NCBI GenBank assembly: GCA_948891265.1
Contig: CAQUBD010000017.1
Span: forward strand, 1-36,367
Length of the DNA: 36,367 nucleotides
Origin: an uncultured Clostridia bacterium
GTDB taxonomy: Bacteria; Bacillota; Clostridia; TANB77; CAG-508
Direction of reading: 5' to 3'
Part shown: piece by piece, positions 16,001 to 23,769 of the stretch
Layout: each line of letters opens with the position of its first letter
Position numbering within the stretch: the stretch's first letter is position 1
Program-made: the position numbers and the translations under genes
The notes under the pieces: generated by a model
The model's database searches: none
Told to the model about the DNA's origin: nothing
What the model saw: only the letters and a program-made list of their open reading frames with translations

Positions 16001-18476
16001 CTTGTCTCATCTTTCCATCTTTTACAGTAAACTTAGCTAATTTTCCTTTATTCAATTTATTATCCAAAATCTCTTCTGCTAATTTATCTTCAACTAAATT
16101 TTGAATAGTTCTTCTTAAAGGTCTAGCTCCAAAGTTTTTATCAATCCCTTCTTTTGCAACTAGTTCTTTTACTTCTGGTCCTAATTCAATATCATATTTT
16201 TGTTCTTTTAATCTGTTAACAACTTCTTTTAGCATGATATCAATAATTTGACCAATTTCATTATCATTTAATTTATGGAATACAATTATTTCATCAATAC
16301 GATTTATAAATTCTGGCCTTAATTCTTTTTTTAGGATATCCATAACTTCTTTTTTAGTATTTTCATATTCTTTTTGTTCATTTTGTTTATGGTTTTCTGC
16401 TGTATTTTCAGATGTATTATTTGTAAATCCTAGAAATTTCTTGTCTGTGATAACTCTTGCTCCTAAGTTTGATGTCATTATTATTACTGTATTTTTGAAG
16501 TTTACTGTTCTTCCTTGGCTGTCTGTTAGTCTTCCGTCTTCTAATATTTGTAATAACATATTCATTACATCTGGATGTGCTTTTTCTATTTCGTCAAATA
16601 GTATTACTGAATATGGTTTTCTTCTTATCTTTTCTGTTAGTTGTCCACCTTCATCAAATCCTACATATCCTGGAGGTGATCCAATTAATTTAGATACTGA
16701 GTGTGGTTCCATAAATTCTGACATGTCTACTCTTATCATTGAATTTTCGTCACCAAATAATACTTCTGCTAAAGCTTTTGATAATTCTGTTTTTCCAACT
16801 CCTGTTGGTCCTAAAAATAGGAATGAACCTATTGGTCTTTTTGGATCTTTTAGTCCAACTCTCCCTCTTCTTATTGCTTTTGCAACCGCTTCTACTGCTT
16901 CATTTTGACCTATTACTCTTTTATGCAATTCAGTTTCGAGATTTTTTAACTTCTGATTTTCATCTTCTGTTATTTTTTTAGCTGGTATGCCTGTCCAACT
17001 TGCTATTACTTCTGCAATATTTTCATCTGTTATATTTACTATTGCTTTCGTATTTTTATTTTTCCATTTATTTTGTTCTTTTTCAAATTTTTCTTTTAAA
17101 GTTCTTTCTTTATCTCTTAATTCTGCAGCTTTTTCAAATTTTTGGTTTATAACTGCTTCTTCTTTTTCATTTTTTATTTTTTCTATATCTTCTTGTAATT
17201 CTTTTAAACTATCAGGCTCAGTAAAAGTCTTAAGCCTTGCACGAGAAGCAGCTTCATCTATTAAATCTATTGCCTTATCTGGTAAAAATCTATCATTTAC
17301 ATATCTAACAGATAAACTTACAGCTGCGTCAATTGCTTCATCTGTTATTTTTACATTATGATGCGCTTCATATTTATCTCTAATACCTTTTAAAATCTGA
17401 ATTGTATCTTTTTCAGATGGTTCATTTACAGTAACTGGGCTAAATCTTCTTTCCAAAGCAGAATCTTTTTCAATAAATTTTCTATATTCATTTAAAGTAG
17501 TAGCTCCAACTAGCTGGATTTCTCCCCTTGCAAGTAATGGTTTTAAAATATTAGCTGCGTCAATTGCACCTTCTGCTGCCCCTGCACCAACTATTGTATG
17601 GATTTCATCTATAAAAAGAATTATATCTCCAACTTTTTTAACTTCATTTAATGCCTTTTTAATTCTTTCTTCAAAATCCCCTCTATATTTAGCACCTGCA
17701 ACCATTCCTGAAATATCAAGAGTTACAACTCTTTTATCTTTTAATATTTCTGGAACATCTCCCGCAACTATCTTTTGAGCAAGACCCTCAACAGCAGCCG
17801 TTTTTCCAACACCTGGCTCTCCTATCAAGCATGGATTGTTTTTTGTTCTTCTTGATAGAATTTGTATAACTCTTTCAATCTCTTCTTTTCTGCCTATAAT
17901 TGGGTCAAGTTTCCCTTCTTCTGCTTTTTTAGTTAAATCTTCTCCAAATTGATTTAATGTTGGGGTTTGATTAAAACTTCCTTTCCCTTTTTGTCTAGAT
18001 TTTGAAGAATTCGAAGTGCCTTCATTATTTGAATTACCATTTTCTCCTTCATTAATAACATTTACAATTTCATTATATAATTTAGGAATATTAGCATTCA
18101 AATCTAATAAAATTTTAGCTGCTATACAGTCTCCTTCTCTTAATATCCCTATTAAAAGATGTTCTGTTCCTATAAAATTATATCCTAACTTTCTAGCTTC
18201 TATAAATGCAGACTCTACTACCCTTTTAGTTCTTGGTGTAAAATCTACTATATTTTCAATAGGCTCATCTCGTCCTATTAATTCTTCTATTTTATTTAAT
18301 ATATCATCAGCTGTTATTTGCTGATTTTCTAATACCTTTGAAGCTATTCCATTTCCTTCTTTGGCTAGTCCATATAATATGTGTTCTGTTCCTATATAGT
18401 TATGTCCTAGCTCTAAGGCTATATCATTTGCGATTTCTATCGCTTTGTTTGCTCTGTTTGTAAATTTGTATGTCAT
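15996..18476 (-). CDS. clpC: ATP-dependent Clp protease ATP-binding subunit ClpC
   Basis: A Hsp100 unfoldase that feeds substrates, including arginine-phosphorylated proteins, to ClpP. The 826-aa product has two Clp-N repeats (about 1-145), AAA1 with Walker A GEPGVGKTA (about 219-227) and Walker B IILFIDE, a UVR/coiled-coil middle domain (about 423-460), and AAA2 with Walker A GPTGVGKTE (about 556-564) and VILFDE. The tripeptide LGF near residue 682 sits where the ClpP-docking loop is expected. Start at 18476 from GGAGAGGG; an in-frame ATG upstream lies in a small palindrome and is spurious. It completes the ctsR-mcsA-mcsB-clpC set but is separated from mcsB by a plus-strand small gene. The stop TGA is made by palindrome D. 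Confidence 0.97.
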   Translation of the reverse strand: MTYKFTNRANKAIEIANDIALELGHNYIGTEHILYGLAKEGNGIASKVLENQQITADDILNKIEELIGRDEPIENIVDFTPRTKRVVESAFIEARKLGYNFIGTEHLLIGILREGDCIAAKILLDLNANIPKLYNEIVNVINEGENGNSNNEGTSNSSKSRQKGKGSFNQTPTLNQFGEDLTKKAEEGKLDPIIGRKEEIERVIQILSRRTKNNPCLIGEPGVGKTAAVEGLAQKIVAGDVPEILKDKRVVTLDISGMVAGAKYRGDFEERIKKALNEVKKVGDIILFIDEIHTIVGAGAAEGAIDAANILKPLLARGEIQLVGATTLNEYRKFIEKDSALERRFSPVTVNEPSEKDTIQILKGIRDKYEAHHNVKITDEAIDAAVSLSVRYVNDRFLPDKAIDLIDEAASRARLKTFTEPDSLKELQEDIEKIKNEKEEAVINQKFEKAAELRDKERTLKEKFEKEQNKWKNKNTKAIVNITDENIAEVIASWTGIPAKKITEDENQKLKNLETELHKRVIGQNEAVEAVAKAIRRGRVGLKDPKRPIGSFLFLGPTGVGKTELSKALAEVLFGDENSMIRVDMSEFMEPHSVSKLIGSPPGYVGFDEGGQLTEKIRRKPYSVILFDEIEKAHPDVMNMLLQILEDGRLTDSQGRTVNFKNTVIIMTSNLGARVITDKKFLGFTNNTSENTAENHKQNEQKEYENTKKEVMDILKKELRPEFINRIDEIIVFHKLNDNEIGQIIDIMLKEVVNRLKEQKYDIELGPEVKELVAKEGIDKNFGARPLRRTIQNLVEDKLAEEILDNKLNKGKLAKFTVKDGKMRQV

Positions 18477-18493
18477 TTTTACCCTCTCCTTTT

Positions 18494-18509
18494 TGTCCCA
18501 TTGGGGACA
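18494..18509. repeat. Small palindrome upstream of clpC (TGTCCC variant)
   Basis: TGTCCC (18494-18499) and GGGACA (18504-18509) with a short loop, just upstream of the clpC ribosome-binding site. It resembles a shortened member of the REP-like palindromes, but could equally be a leader hairpin. Confidence 0.4.
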
Positions 18510-18518
18510 CATCTTTAT

Positions 18519-18547
18519 TTGACATTTTATGTTAAATATTATATAAT
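18519..18547 (+). promoter_or_regulatory. Perfect consensus sigma-A promoter for the antisense small gene
   Basis: TTGACA (18519-18524) and TATAAT (18542-18547) with a 17-bp spacer, on the plus strand, inside the mcsB-clpC gap. A 5' leader hairpin follows (GTGATA / TATCAC, about 18570-18586). Confidence 0.85.
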
Positions 18548-18613
18548 TATTTTAGTAACTTTATTATCGTGATAGGTTATATCACATTCTCAACCCATAT
18601 GGAGGTAAAAACT

Positions 18614-18745
18614 ATGAAAAACATCAATAAAGGTCTTGGTTACTTAGCAGTTGCAGCAATTAGTATTGCAATTGTTGGCTTTACAGGTTCCGTTTTAGGT
18701 GCTGTAGCCGTTGCGCTTATTGGTTTTATGGTTTTAGATGACTAG
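18614..18745 (+). CDS. 43-aa hydrophobic peptide encoded antisense between mcsB and clpC
   Basis: A short ORF with every signal of an expressed gene: consensus promoter 60-70 bases upstream, GGAGGT (18601-18606) at good spacing, and a GC-rich hairpin with T-tract just after the TAG. The peptide begins MKNINKGLGYLAVAA and is one hydrophobic, glycine/alanine-rich segment ending FMVLDD, so probably a single membrane helix or a tight helical pair with glycine zippers (GLGYL, GFTGS, VLGAV). No family recognised. Because it lies opposite to the heat-shock operon, its transcription might also interfere with mcsB-to-clpC read-through. A type I toxin-like peptide is a possibility only. Confidence 0.7.
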   Translation: MKNINKGLGYLAVAAISIAIVGFTGSVLGAVAVALIGFMVLDD

Positions 18746-18750
18746 TAGTT

Positions 18751-18769
18751 CCCCCATATGGGGGTTTTT
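18751..18769 (+). terminator. Intrinsic terminator of the 43-aa gene
   Basis: CCCCC (18751-18755) with GGGGG (18760-18764), ATAT loop, followed by TTTTTATTTTT. The other strand has no T-tract, so it is directional. Confidence 0.85.
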
Positions 18770-19781
18770 ATTTTTCTTCCATTATTTGTTTTACAACTTC
18801 TGATCTTTTTATATCTCTTTCTAAAGGCTCATATTGTTCTCCCAAATATTTTTGCATACTTGCAGGTTTAGTATATAAAATCAATTTTTGAATTTTACTA
18901 TCATTTAATTCTTTCAAAATTCCCAAATCTGTTCCCATTTTTATATTTGAAATTAATTTTTGTGACTCATCCAAAGAAATTTTTCTACAATTTTTTAATA
19001 TTCCATAACTTCTATAAATTGTGTCTTCTAAGTCAATTGTATCTTTTGCTAAAAATTTTCTTGCTTTTCTTTCTTGTTCAACCAATTTATTTGCTACAAT
19101 TTTTATATTTTCTATTATTTCTTGTTCTGTAATTCCCAATGTTCTTTTATTTGATATTTGGTATATATTTCGATTATTTATATCATCTTGTCCATATGCT
19201 CCTAATATGTTCACACCAAAATTGTTTATGGTATAAAATACTTTATCTATATTTCTTATTTTTTCTAATGCTGGCAAATGTACCATAACTGAAGCCTTTA
19301 ATCCAGTTCCACAGTTTGTTGGCAAACTTGTTAAATATCCATATTTTTTATTTGTTGCATATCCTAATATTTCTTCTATTTTTTGGTCTAATTCTATTGC
19401 ATAATTCAATGTATTTTCTAATTCAAGTCCTGAACTAAATACTTGAATTTTTACATGATCATCATCATTTATCATTATACAAATATTTTCTTCATCATTT
19501 ATTAGTATTGCTCCTGTTTCATTTTTATTTAGCACATATTCTGCACTTACTAAATTCTTTTCTACTAAACTCATTTTTGTTATATCGTCCATGTCTTTTA
19601 GCTCTAAGTATTTTAGTCCATATCCTATTGATGGTGCATTTTCTTTTATTTTGTTTTTTAGCTTGTCTATTTCTGTTTTTGTTTTTAAATTGAATTTGAA
19701 TCCTTGTATATTTCTTGCAAATCTGATTCTTGTACTTGTTACTACATCTGATTCTTTTCCACTTTGTAAATACCAATTCAT
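18768..19781 (-). CDS. mcsB: Protein-arginine kinase McsB
   Basis: Phosphorylates arginine on proteins, marking them for ClpC-ClpP and inactivating CtsR. The 337-aa product shows the phosphagen-kinase fold: N-terminal STRIRFARNIQGF, the NDEENICIMINDDDHVKIQ strand region, the catalytic-cysteine loop LPTNCGTGLKASVMVHLP, and C-terminal GTDLGIL. It starts two bases after the mcsA stop, so the two are translationally coupled. AGGGAA lies upstream. It is the third gene of the CtsR operon; clpC follows after a gap occupied by an opposite-strand small gene. Confidence 0.96.
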   Translation of the reverse strand: MNWYLQSGKESDVVTSTRIRFARNIQGFKFNLKTKTEIDKLKNKIKENAPSIGYGLKYLELKDMDDITKMSLVEKNLVSAEYVLNKNETGAILINDEENICIMINDDDHVKIQVFSSGLELENTLNYAIELDQKIEEILGYATNKKYGYLTSLPTNCGTGLKASVMVHLPALEKIRNIDKVFYTINNFGVNILGAYGQDDINNRNIYQISNKRTLGITEQEIIENIKIVANKLVEQERKARKFLAKDTIDLEDTIYRSYGILKNCRKISLDESQKLISNIKMGTDLGILKELNDSKIQKLILYTKPASMQKYLGEQYEPLERDIKRSEVVKQIMEEK

Positions 19782-19783
19782 AT

Positions 19784-20338
19784 TTATTCCCTTTCATTTT
19801 TCTTAATTTCATCTCTAATTTTAGCAGCATCTTCATATCTTTCTTCTTTAATAGCCTTTTTCAAATCATCTTGTAATTTTTCTAGCTTATTTTCAGAATT
19901 ATTAATACTTTTATTACTTTCATTTTTTTCAAACTTAATTTTATTATCTGAAATTTTTCCTAATCTTCCATTATGTCTATTAGCACCTTGCAATTTCTTT
20001 AAAATCGGATCCATTCTATCTTCAAAAACATCATAACAATTTGCGCAACCATATCTCCCAGTATTTATGATATCGTCAAAAGATGACCCACAACTATCAC
20101 ATTTTATTTGTTTTACTTCACTTAACAATGGCATAAAATCTTGTGAACTACTAAAATCTTCTAGGAAACTTCCAAAGAAATTTGATAAATCAAATTTTGG
20201 CATTCTAAAATCCATATTATCTGTTATTCCTAATTTTCTACTACATTCTTCACATAAATGCATTTCTTTTCTTACACCATTAATATTTTCTGAATATCTT
20301 ACATTTGCCTCTCTTTTATTACAATTTTCACATAACAT
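19784..20338 (-). CDS. mcsA: McsA, zinc-finger activator of McsB
   Basis: Zinc-binding adaptor that activates the McsB kinase. The 184-aa product has four CxxC knuckles: CENC at residue 3, CEEC, CDSC and CANC, matching the two zinc sites of the family, then a C-terminal UVR motif (LDDLKKAIKEERYEDAAKIRDEIKK-like, residues about 150-184). The start was set at 20338 because GGAGTG lies 8-9 bases upstream and the first knuckle begins immediately; a longer reading adds 13 residues without support. It lies between ctsR and mcsB. Confidence 0.95.
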   Translation of the reverse strand: MLCENCNKREANVRYSENINGVRKEMHLCEECSRKLGITDNMDFRMPKFDLSNFFGSFLEDFSSSQDFMPLLSEVKQIKCDSCGSSFDDIINTGRYGCANCYDVFEDRMDPILKKLQGANRHNGRLGKISDNKIKFEKNESNKSINNSENKLEKLQDDLKKAIKEERYEDAAKIRDEIKKNERE

Positions 20339-20430
20339 ATAAATCACTCCTATTCTTAAAATTTTGTTGCTATTCATAGCTTATTATTCTATGTCCATGC
20401 ATGGTAACATTTTTAAAATAAATGAAATTT

Positions 20431-20880
20431 TTATTCTATATTTAACAACATATTTTTTAATATCCTAGCTCTCACTTCATCTTTAATATCCAAATCTAAT
20501 TTAAGCACATTATCACTTGTAGCGACCTTTAAAAGCTTAGCTTCACTAGATGTTATTATGTTGTATGTTAAAAAATCACTTATCAAAATATCAATTTCAT
20601 TTGCTGTGATTGTTTTTCCTATATTATTTATAATATGCATTATATAATCTGATTTTGTATTACTTATTTTTTTTATTTTGATGTTTCCACCACCACCTCT
20701 TCTGCTTTCTACATAGTATCCTTGTGATGGTTTAAATCTTGTTGATATTACATAATTTATTTGTGATGGAACACAATTAAAATGTTGTGCTAATTCATTT
20801 CTTTGAATTTCTATAAAGTTGCTTTCTTCATCTTCAAATAAATCTTTTATAAATTCTTCTATTACATCTGACATTCTCAT
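20431..20880 (-). CDS. ctsR: Transcriptional repressor CtsR
   Basis: Represses the class III heat-shock genes, releasing DNA on heating or on McsB action. The 149-aa product has the winged helix-turn-helix (RNELAQHFNCVPSQINYVIS), the glycine-rich wing ESRRGGGGNIKI that senses temperature, and the C-terminal dimer region. GGGGGC upstream supports the ATG at 20880; a second ATG two codons later is possible. It leads the operon and has CtsR-type operators at 20957-20973 and 21020-21046, so it is probably autoregulated. Confidence 0.96.
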   Translation of the reverse strand: MRMSDVIEEFIKDLFEDEESNFIEIQRNELAQHFNCVPSQINYVISTRFKPSQGYYVESRRGGGGNIKIKKISNTKSDYIMHIINNIGKTITANEIDILISDFLTYNIITSSEAKLLKVATSDNVLKLDLDIKDEVRARILKNMLLNIE

Positions 20881-20956
20881 TATATCAGCCCCCTTTTAAA
20901 AAACTTGTCCTTTTATGCGTTTTACTTAATAAATTGTTGTTTAATAATTTTTAATC

Positions 20957-20973
20957 TTTGACTTTCTTTGACT
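20957..20973 (-). promoter_or_regulatory. CtsR operator, promoter-downstream box
   Basis: On the minus strand two AGTCAAA heptads separated by three bases (GAA), fitting the known CtsR direct repeat (RGTCAAANANRGTCAAA). It lies just downstream of the -10 box, over the expected transcription start. Confidence 0.85.
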
Positions 20974-20983
20974 TACAATATAT

Positions 20984-21011
20984 ATTATAATCTCTTTTTA
21001 AAATAAATCAA
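20984..21011 (-). promoter_or_regulatory. Promoter of the ctsR operon
   Basis: On the minus strand TTGATT (21006-21011) and TATAAT (20984-20989), 16-bp spacer, framed by CtsR boxes on both sides. Confidence 0.75.
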
Positions 21012-21019
21012 TTGTATTA

Positions 21020-21046
21020 TTTGACCTTTTCTGACTTTCTTTGACT
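21020..21046 (-). promoter_or_regulatory. CtsR operator, upstream array of three heptads
   Basis: Reading on the minus strand: AGTCAAA, three bases, AGTCAGA, three bases, GGTCAAA. The 10-bp periodicity puts the heptads on one DNA face. It lies just upstream of the -35 box. Confidence 0.8.
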
Positions 21047-21068
21047 TTTATTTTTATATTTTCTTGTT

Positions 21069-21248
21069 TTATCTTCCTTTATCTTTCTTTTTCGTTATAT
21101 TTTCTAACTTTTCTACTTTTTCTTTTTGTTCTGGTAATGGTACCCATGCAAAATATGATGATACAAATTCTCCATATTTTGTACAATCTTCTCCTACTTC
21201 TTCTGAACTTTCTCTTATTTGCTTTCCTAAATCTTTCTTGTTATTCAT
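21069..21248 (-). CDS. 59-aa small soluble protein of unknown function
   Basis: A short ORF on the minus strand reading MNNKKDLGKQIRESSEEV ... YFAWVPLPEQKEKVEKL and ending in a lysine-rich KKKDKGR. A GGGAGG site 11-12 bases upstream supports it. It has no membrane segment; the charged, helical composition suggests a small cytoplasmic protein. No family recognised. It lies between the tandem R2 repeats and the ctsR operators. Confidence 0.6.
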   Translation of the reverse strand: MNNKKDLGKQIRESSEEVGEDCTKYGEFVSSYFAWVPLPEQKEKVEKLENITKKKDKGR

Positions 21249-21268
21249 AAAAGCACATACCTCCCAAT

Positions 21269-21412
21269 ATATACAAAATTTATTTTATGAATTTTGTATA
21301 AGATATCTGTAACTTGCTTCACTCAAACAGCTATTCTAATGTATGCATAATTTATTTCATAAATTCTGCATAAGATATCTGTAACTCGCTTCGCTCGAAC
21401 AGCTATCTTAAG
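21269..21412. repeat. Tandem pair of the two-hairpin repeat family (R2)
   Basis: Two units of about 73 bp. Each starts with an A/T hairpin (TATACAAAATTTAT / ATGAATTTTGTATA at 21270-21300; ATGCATAATTTA / TAAATTCTGCAT at 21343-21371), then AAGATATCTGTAAC, a central CGCTTCGCTCG-like loop in the second unit, and ACAGCTAT. The second part itself folds (GATATCTGT with ACAGCTATC). A third copy of the first hairpin and its GATAACTGTAA flank is at 13724. Confidence 0.75.
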
Positions 21413-21439
21413 TATGTGCTTTTTTCAGATTTATATACA

Positions 21440-22732
21440 TTATACTTTTAAAACTAATCCTGGATAAATCATATAAGGATTTGTAATTCCATTTATTCTT
21501 GCAAGTCTTTTTGGACATATTCTATATCTTCTTGCAATTCTCCATAATGAGTCTCCCTTTTGAACTGTATATTGTGCATAATTTATATTTGAATATGAAG
21601 TTTGACTTAAATTTGAATTTACATTTTTACTAACTCTTGAACTAGAATTTGATCCTGAGTTTCTATATAAAATTAGTCTTTGACCTGGGAATATCAAATT
21701 AGGATTTTGTATATTATTCCAGCTTACTAAATTTTGCACAGTAGTCCCATATCTTCTTGCTATTCCCCATAATGTATCTCCCCTTCTTACTGTATAAAAT
21801 GTCTTTCCTGTTGCATTTGATTCATTTCCTGGTATATTAGAATTTGTATGTATTCTTAATACTTCTCCTGGATATATTAAATTAACATTTCTAATTCCAT
21901 TTATCTGAGCAATTTCTTGTATTGTAGTTCCATATCTTCTTGCTATTGCCCACAAAGTGTCTCCTCTTTGAACTGTATAATATATTGTTTCTGTATTATA
22001 ATTTCCATTTGGATTTTCATTACTTGGAATTTCTGAGTTATCATCTAAAAAAATTTCTTCTGAAAATAAATCTCTATCAACATTTCCACGTATTCCTGGC
22101 ACAACGCCTCTATCTGTATATTGTACGCCTATAAATGTATTCCAACTAGCATTTACATTTTGTAAATTTCTATAATCACCATAATATGCAAGCCATAATT
22201 CTCCTTGACTTGCAAGTTCAGGACTAAAAGTTCTTTCACTATTATATAAATCACTATAAATAATCACTTGTTTTTTTGTTAGTTCTCTCACTTTCTGCAT
22301 AAAAGCCATTGCAATTTGATTTATCTGTTCTCTTCCGACACCATTAAATTGTTCATAATCCATAGCTAATTTACAATCTGACTGCTTTCCAGATATTATA
22401 GATGAAAAAAATCTTGCTTGCCTTTCTGCTTCTTCTATATTTGTTGCTGTTAAAAAGTGATAAAATCCAACTCTTAATCCATTTGCTTTTGCATTTTCAT
22501 AATTTATATCAAAGTATGGGTCTTTAATATTACTGCCTTGACTTGCTTTTATATATACAATATCAATTCCTGAGTTTTTAACTTGATTATAATCTATATA
22601 TCCTTGCCAATCACTTACATCAATTCCTTCGTATCTTAATTCGCTTTGTGGTGATAGTGCATATATGTAATTAATTGATGCTATTGTAAATATAAAAAAA
22701 GAAATAATAATTTTTGATAGTTTATTTTTCAT
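21440..22732 (-). CDS. Secreted GH25 lysozyme with three LysM domains
   Basis: Cell-wall muramidase acting outside the cell. The 430-aa product has a signal peptide (MKNKLSKIIISFFIF ... IYALS), then a glycoside hydrolase family 25 domain at about residues 34-225: GIDVSDWQGYIDY with its catalytic aspartate, VGFYHF, and the DxE motif AMDYEQF. Three LysM repeats follow (YTVQRGDTLWAIARRYGTT, YTVRRGDTLWGIARRYGTT, YTVQKGDSLWRIARRYRIC), joined by Asn/Ser-rich linkers, anchoring it to peptidoglycan. GGAGG upstream supports the start. It may serve wall turnover or sporulation. Confidence 0.95.
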   Translation of the reverse strand: MKNKLSKIIISFFIFTIASINYIYALSPQSELRYEGIDVSDWQGYIDYNQVKNSGIDIVYIKASQGSNIKDPYFDINYENAKANGLRVGFYHFLTATNIEEAERQARFFSSIISGKQSDCKLAMDYEQFNGVGREQINQIAMAFMQKVRELTKKQVIIYSDLYNSERTFSPELASQGELWLAYYGDYRNLQNVNASWNTFIGVQYTDRGVVPGIRGNVDRDLFSEEIFLDDNSEIPSNENPNGNYNTETIYYTVQRGDTLWAIARRYGTTIQEIAQINGIRNVNLIYPGEVLRIHTNSNIPGNESNATGKTFYTVRRGDTLWGIARRYGTTVQNLVSWNNIQNPNLIFPGQRLILYRNSGSNSSSRVSKNVNSNLSQTSYSNINYAQYTVQKGDSLWRIARRYRICPKRLARINGITNPYMIYPGLVLKV

Positions 22733-22864
22733 ACAAAATATCCTCCTTATATATTTTGTATATTTTATTCTTTTTTTTTATTTTTAGTGATTTTATTTAT
22801 ATATTTTTAGGGAACTTAAATCCTTTAGAAAAAAATGTTTTAGGATTTTTTTGATTTAAAAATT

Positions 22865-23110
22865 TTATTTATAAATTTGTCCTCGATTTTCTGCCTTCGT
22901 AATTAAAATAATAAATTCATTTTGAATTTGTTCATAAATAATTCTATAATTTCCAATTCTAAGCCTATATTCATTTTTACAACCTACCATTTTCTTTATA
23001 TCTCCATTCGGCAGGTTGTATATTGCTTTGTAAATCCTTAATCTTTGATATTTATCCTGCTTTTCAATAAATTTAAGAGCTTTAGGTCTAATCTTAATCT
23101 TGTAAATCAT
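22865..23110 (-). CDS. RelE/ParE-family toxin
   Basis: An 81-aa small basic protein typical of RelE-type toxins: KIRPKALKFIEKQDK at the N terminus, LRIGNYRIIYE in the core and ENRGQIYK at the C terminus. RelE members cleave mRNA on the ribosome, ParE members poison gyrase; the sequence alone does not decide, though RIGNYRIIYE fits the RelE side. It overlaps the 3' end of the upstream antitoxin gene by 17 bases, the usual antitoxin-first order. Confidence 0.88.
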   Translation of the reverse strand: MIYKIKIRPKALKFIEKQDKYQRLRIYKAIYNLPNGDIKKMVGCKNEYRLRIGNYRIIYEQIQNEFIILITKAENRGQIYK

Positions 23111-23384
23111 CTATAGTCAACCCCTCTCTCTTTAGTATTTCTTCAAATGATACTGCATCTTTTAACTCTTGTTCTTTTGTTGCTTTGCTTTCCATTATAT
23201 AGTCTAAATACATTACCTTTTCAGTAATATCCATATTATCTAATATAATAGATGGTTCTAGTCTTAATAATTCATAGTCTATTGCTTTTTCCATTAAAAC
23301 TTTAACAGAATTTAAACAATCAATGTTAAGACGTGGTGTCATTTTAATTACATCTTTTATTGCCTGTATTTGTGCTTCAGACAT
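23094..23384 (-). CDS. Antitoxin of the RelE-type pair
   Basis: A 96-aa acidic, helical protein (MSEAQIQAIKDVIKMTP ... LTIDDLQD) that should neutralise the toxin encoded next to it and repress the pair's promoter. I cannot name its DNA-binding family; the C terminus (EEILKREGLTIDDLQD) looks like a typical toxin-wrapping tail. The ATG at 23382-23384 is preferred over an upstream TTG because AAAGGAG lies 7-9 bases upstream. Confidence 0.8.
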   Translation of the reverse strand: MSEAQIQAIKDVIKMTPRLNIDCLNSVKVLMEKAIDYELLRLEPSIILDNMDITEKVMYLDYIMESKATKEQELKDAVSFEEILKREGLTIDDLQD

Positions 23385-23436
23385 AATAATCAACTCCTTT
23401 CTTTGTATAATTTATAAAATTATTTTTGTGTATACT

Positions 23437-23465
23437 ATTATAGCATCGTTTACAGCAATTTACAA
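23437..23465 (-). promoter_or_regulatory. Promoter of the toxin-antitoxin pair
   Basis: On the minus strand TTGTAA (23460-23465) and TATAAT (23437-23442), 17-bp spacer, with TG one base before the -10 box. Confidence 0.7.
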
Positions 23466-23510
23466 GAATAAATTGTTTTAACTTTCGGTTTTTTATTTAT
23501 ATTCAAACTT

Positions 23511-23674
23511 AAAAGTTATAATATATCATAAAATGCAGTGATGCGCAGTTGGGAGAACACATATTTATACAGATAAGCTATATTAACTATTCCTTTTTTG
23601 AAGATTTAATAAACAACTTTATATGATTAGTTCGACCAGCAAAGAACGGAATTTTATGATATACTATAACTTTT
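23511..23674. repeat. 164-bp non-coding element with 24-bp terminal inverted repeats
   Basis: The arms at 23511-23534 and 23651-23674 match as inverted copies at 23 of 24 positions. No ORF lies inside. If transcribed on the minus strand the single mismatch becomes a G-U pair, so an RNA hairpin is possible; a miniature inverted-repeat transposable element is the other option. No clear target-site duplication is visible. It fills the gap between the toxin-antitoxin pair and the ylbJ-like gene. Confidence 0.65.
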
Positions 23675-23769
23675 TATATAAATTATAATTTTAAAAAACT
23701 GAAACTTAAATAAATTGTAATAACTACATATTTCTATTTTTTAAACATATATTTTAATATGGTGATTTC

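Noticed and set aside
21269..21412. CRISPR array
   Set aside because: There are only two diverged, self-complementary units with no spacers between them; no cas-like gene is in the window.
23511..23674. 6S RNA or SRP RNA
   Set aside because: Length and a long closing helix would suit 6S RNA, but I see neither a recognisable central bulge nor the SRP tetraloop motif, so I did not name it.
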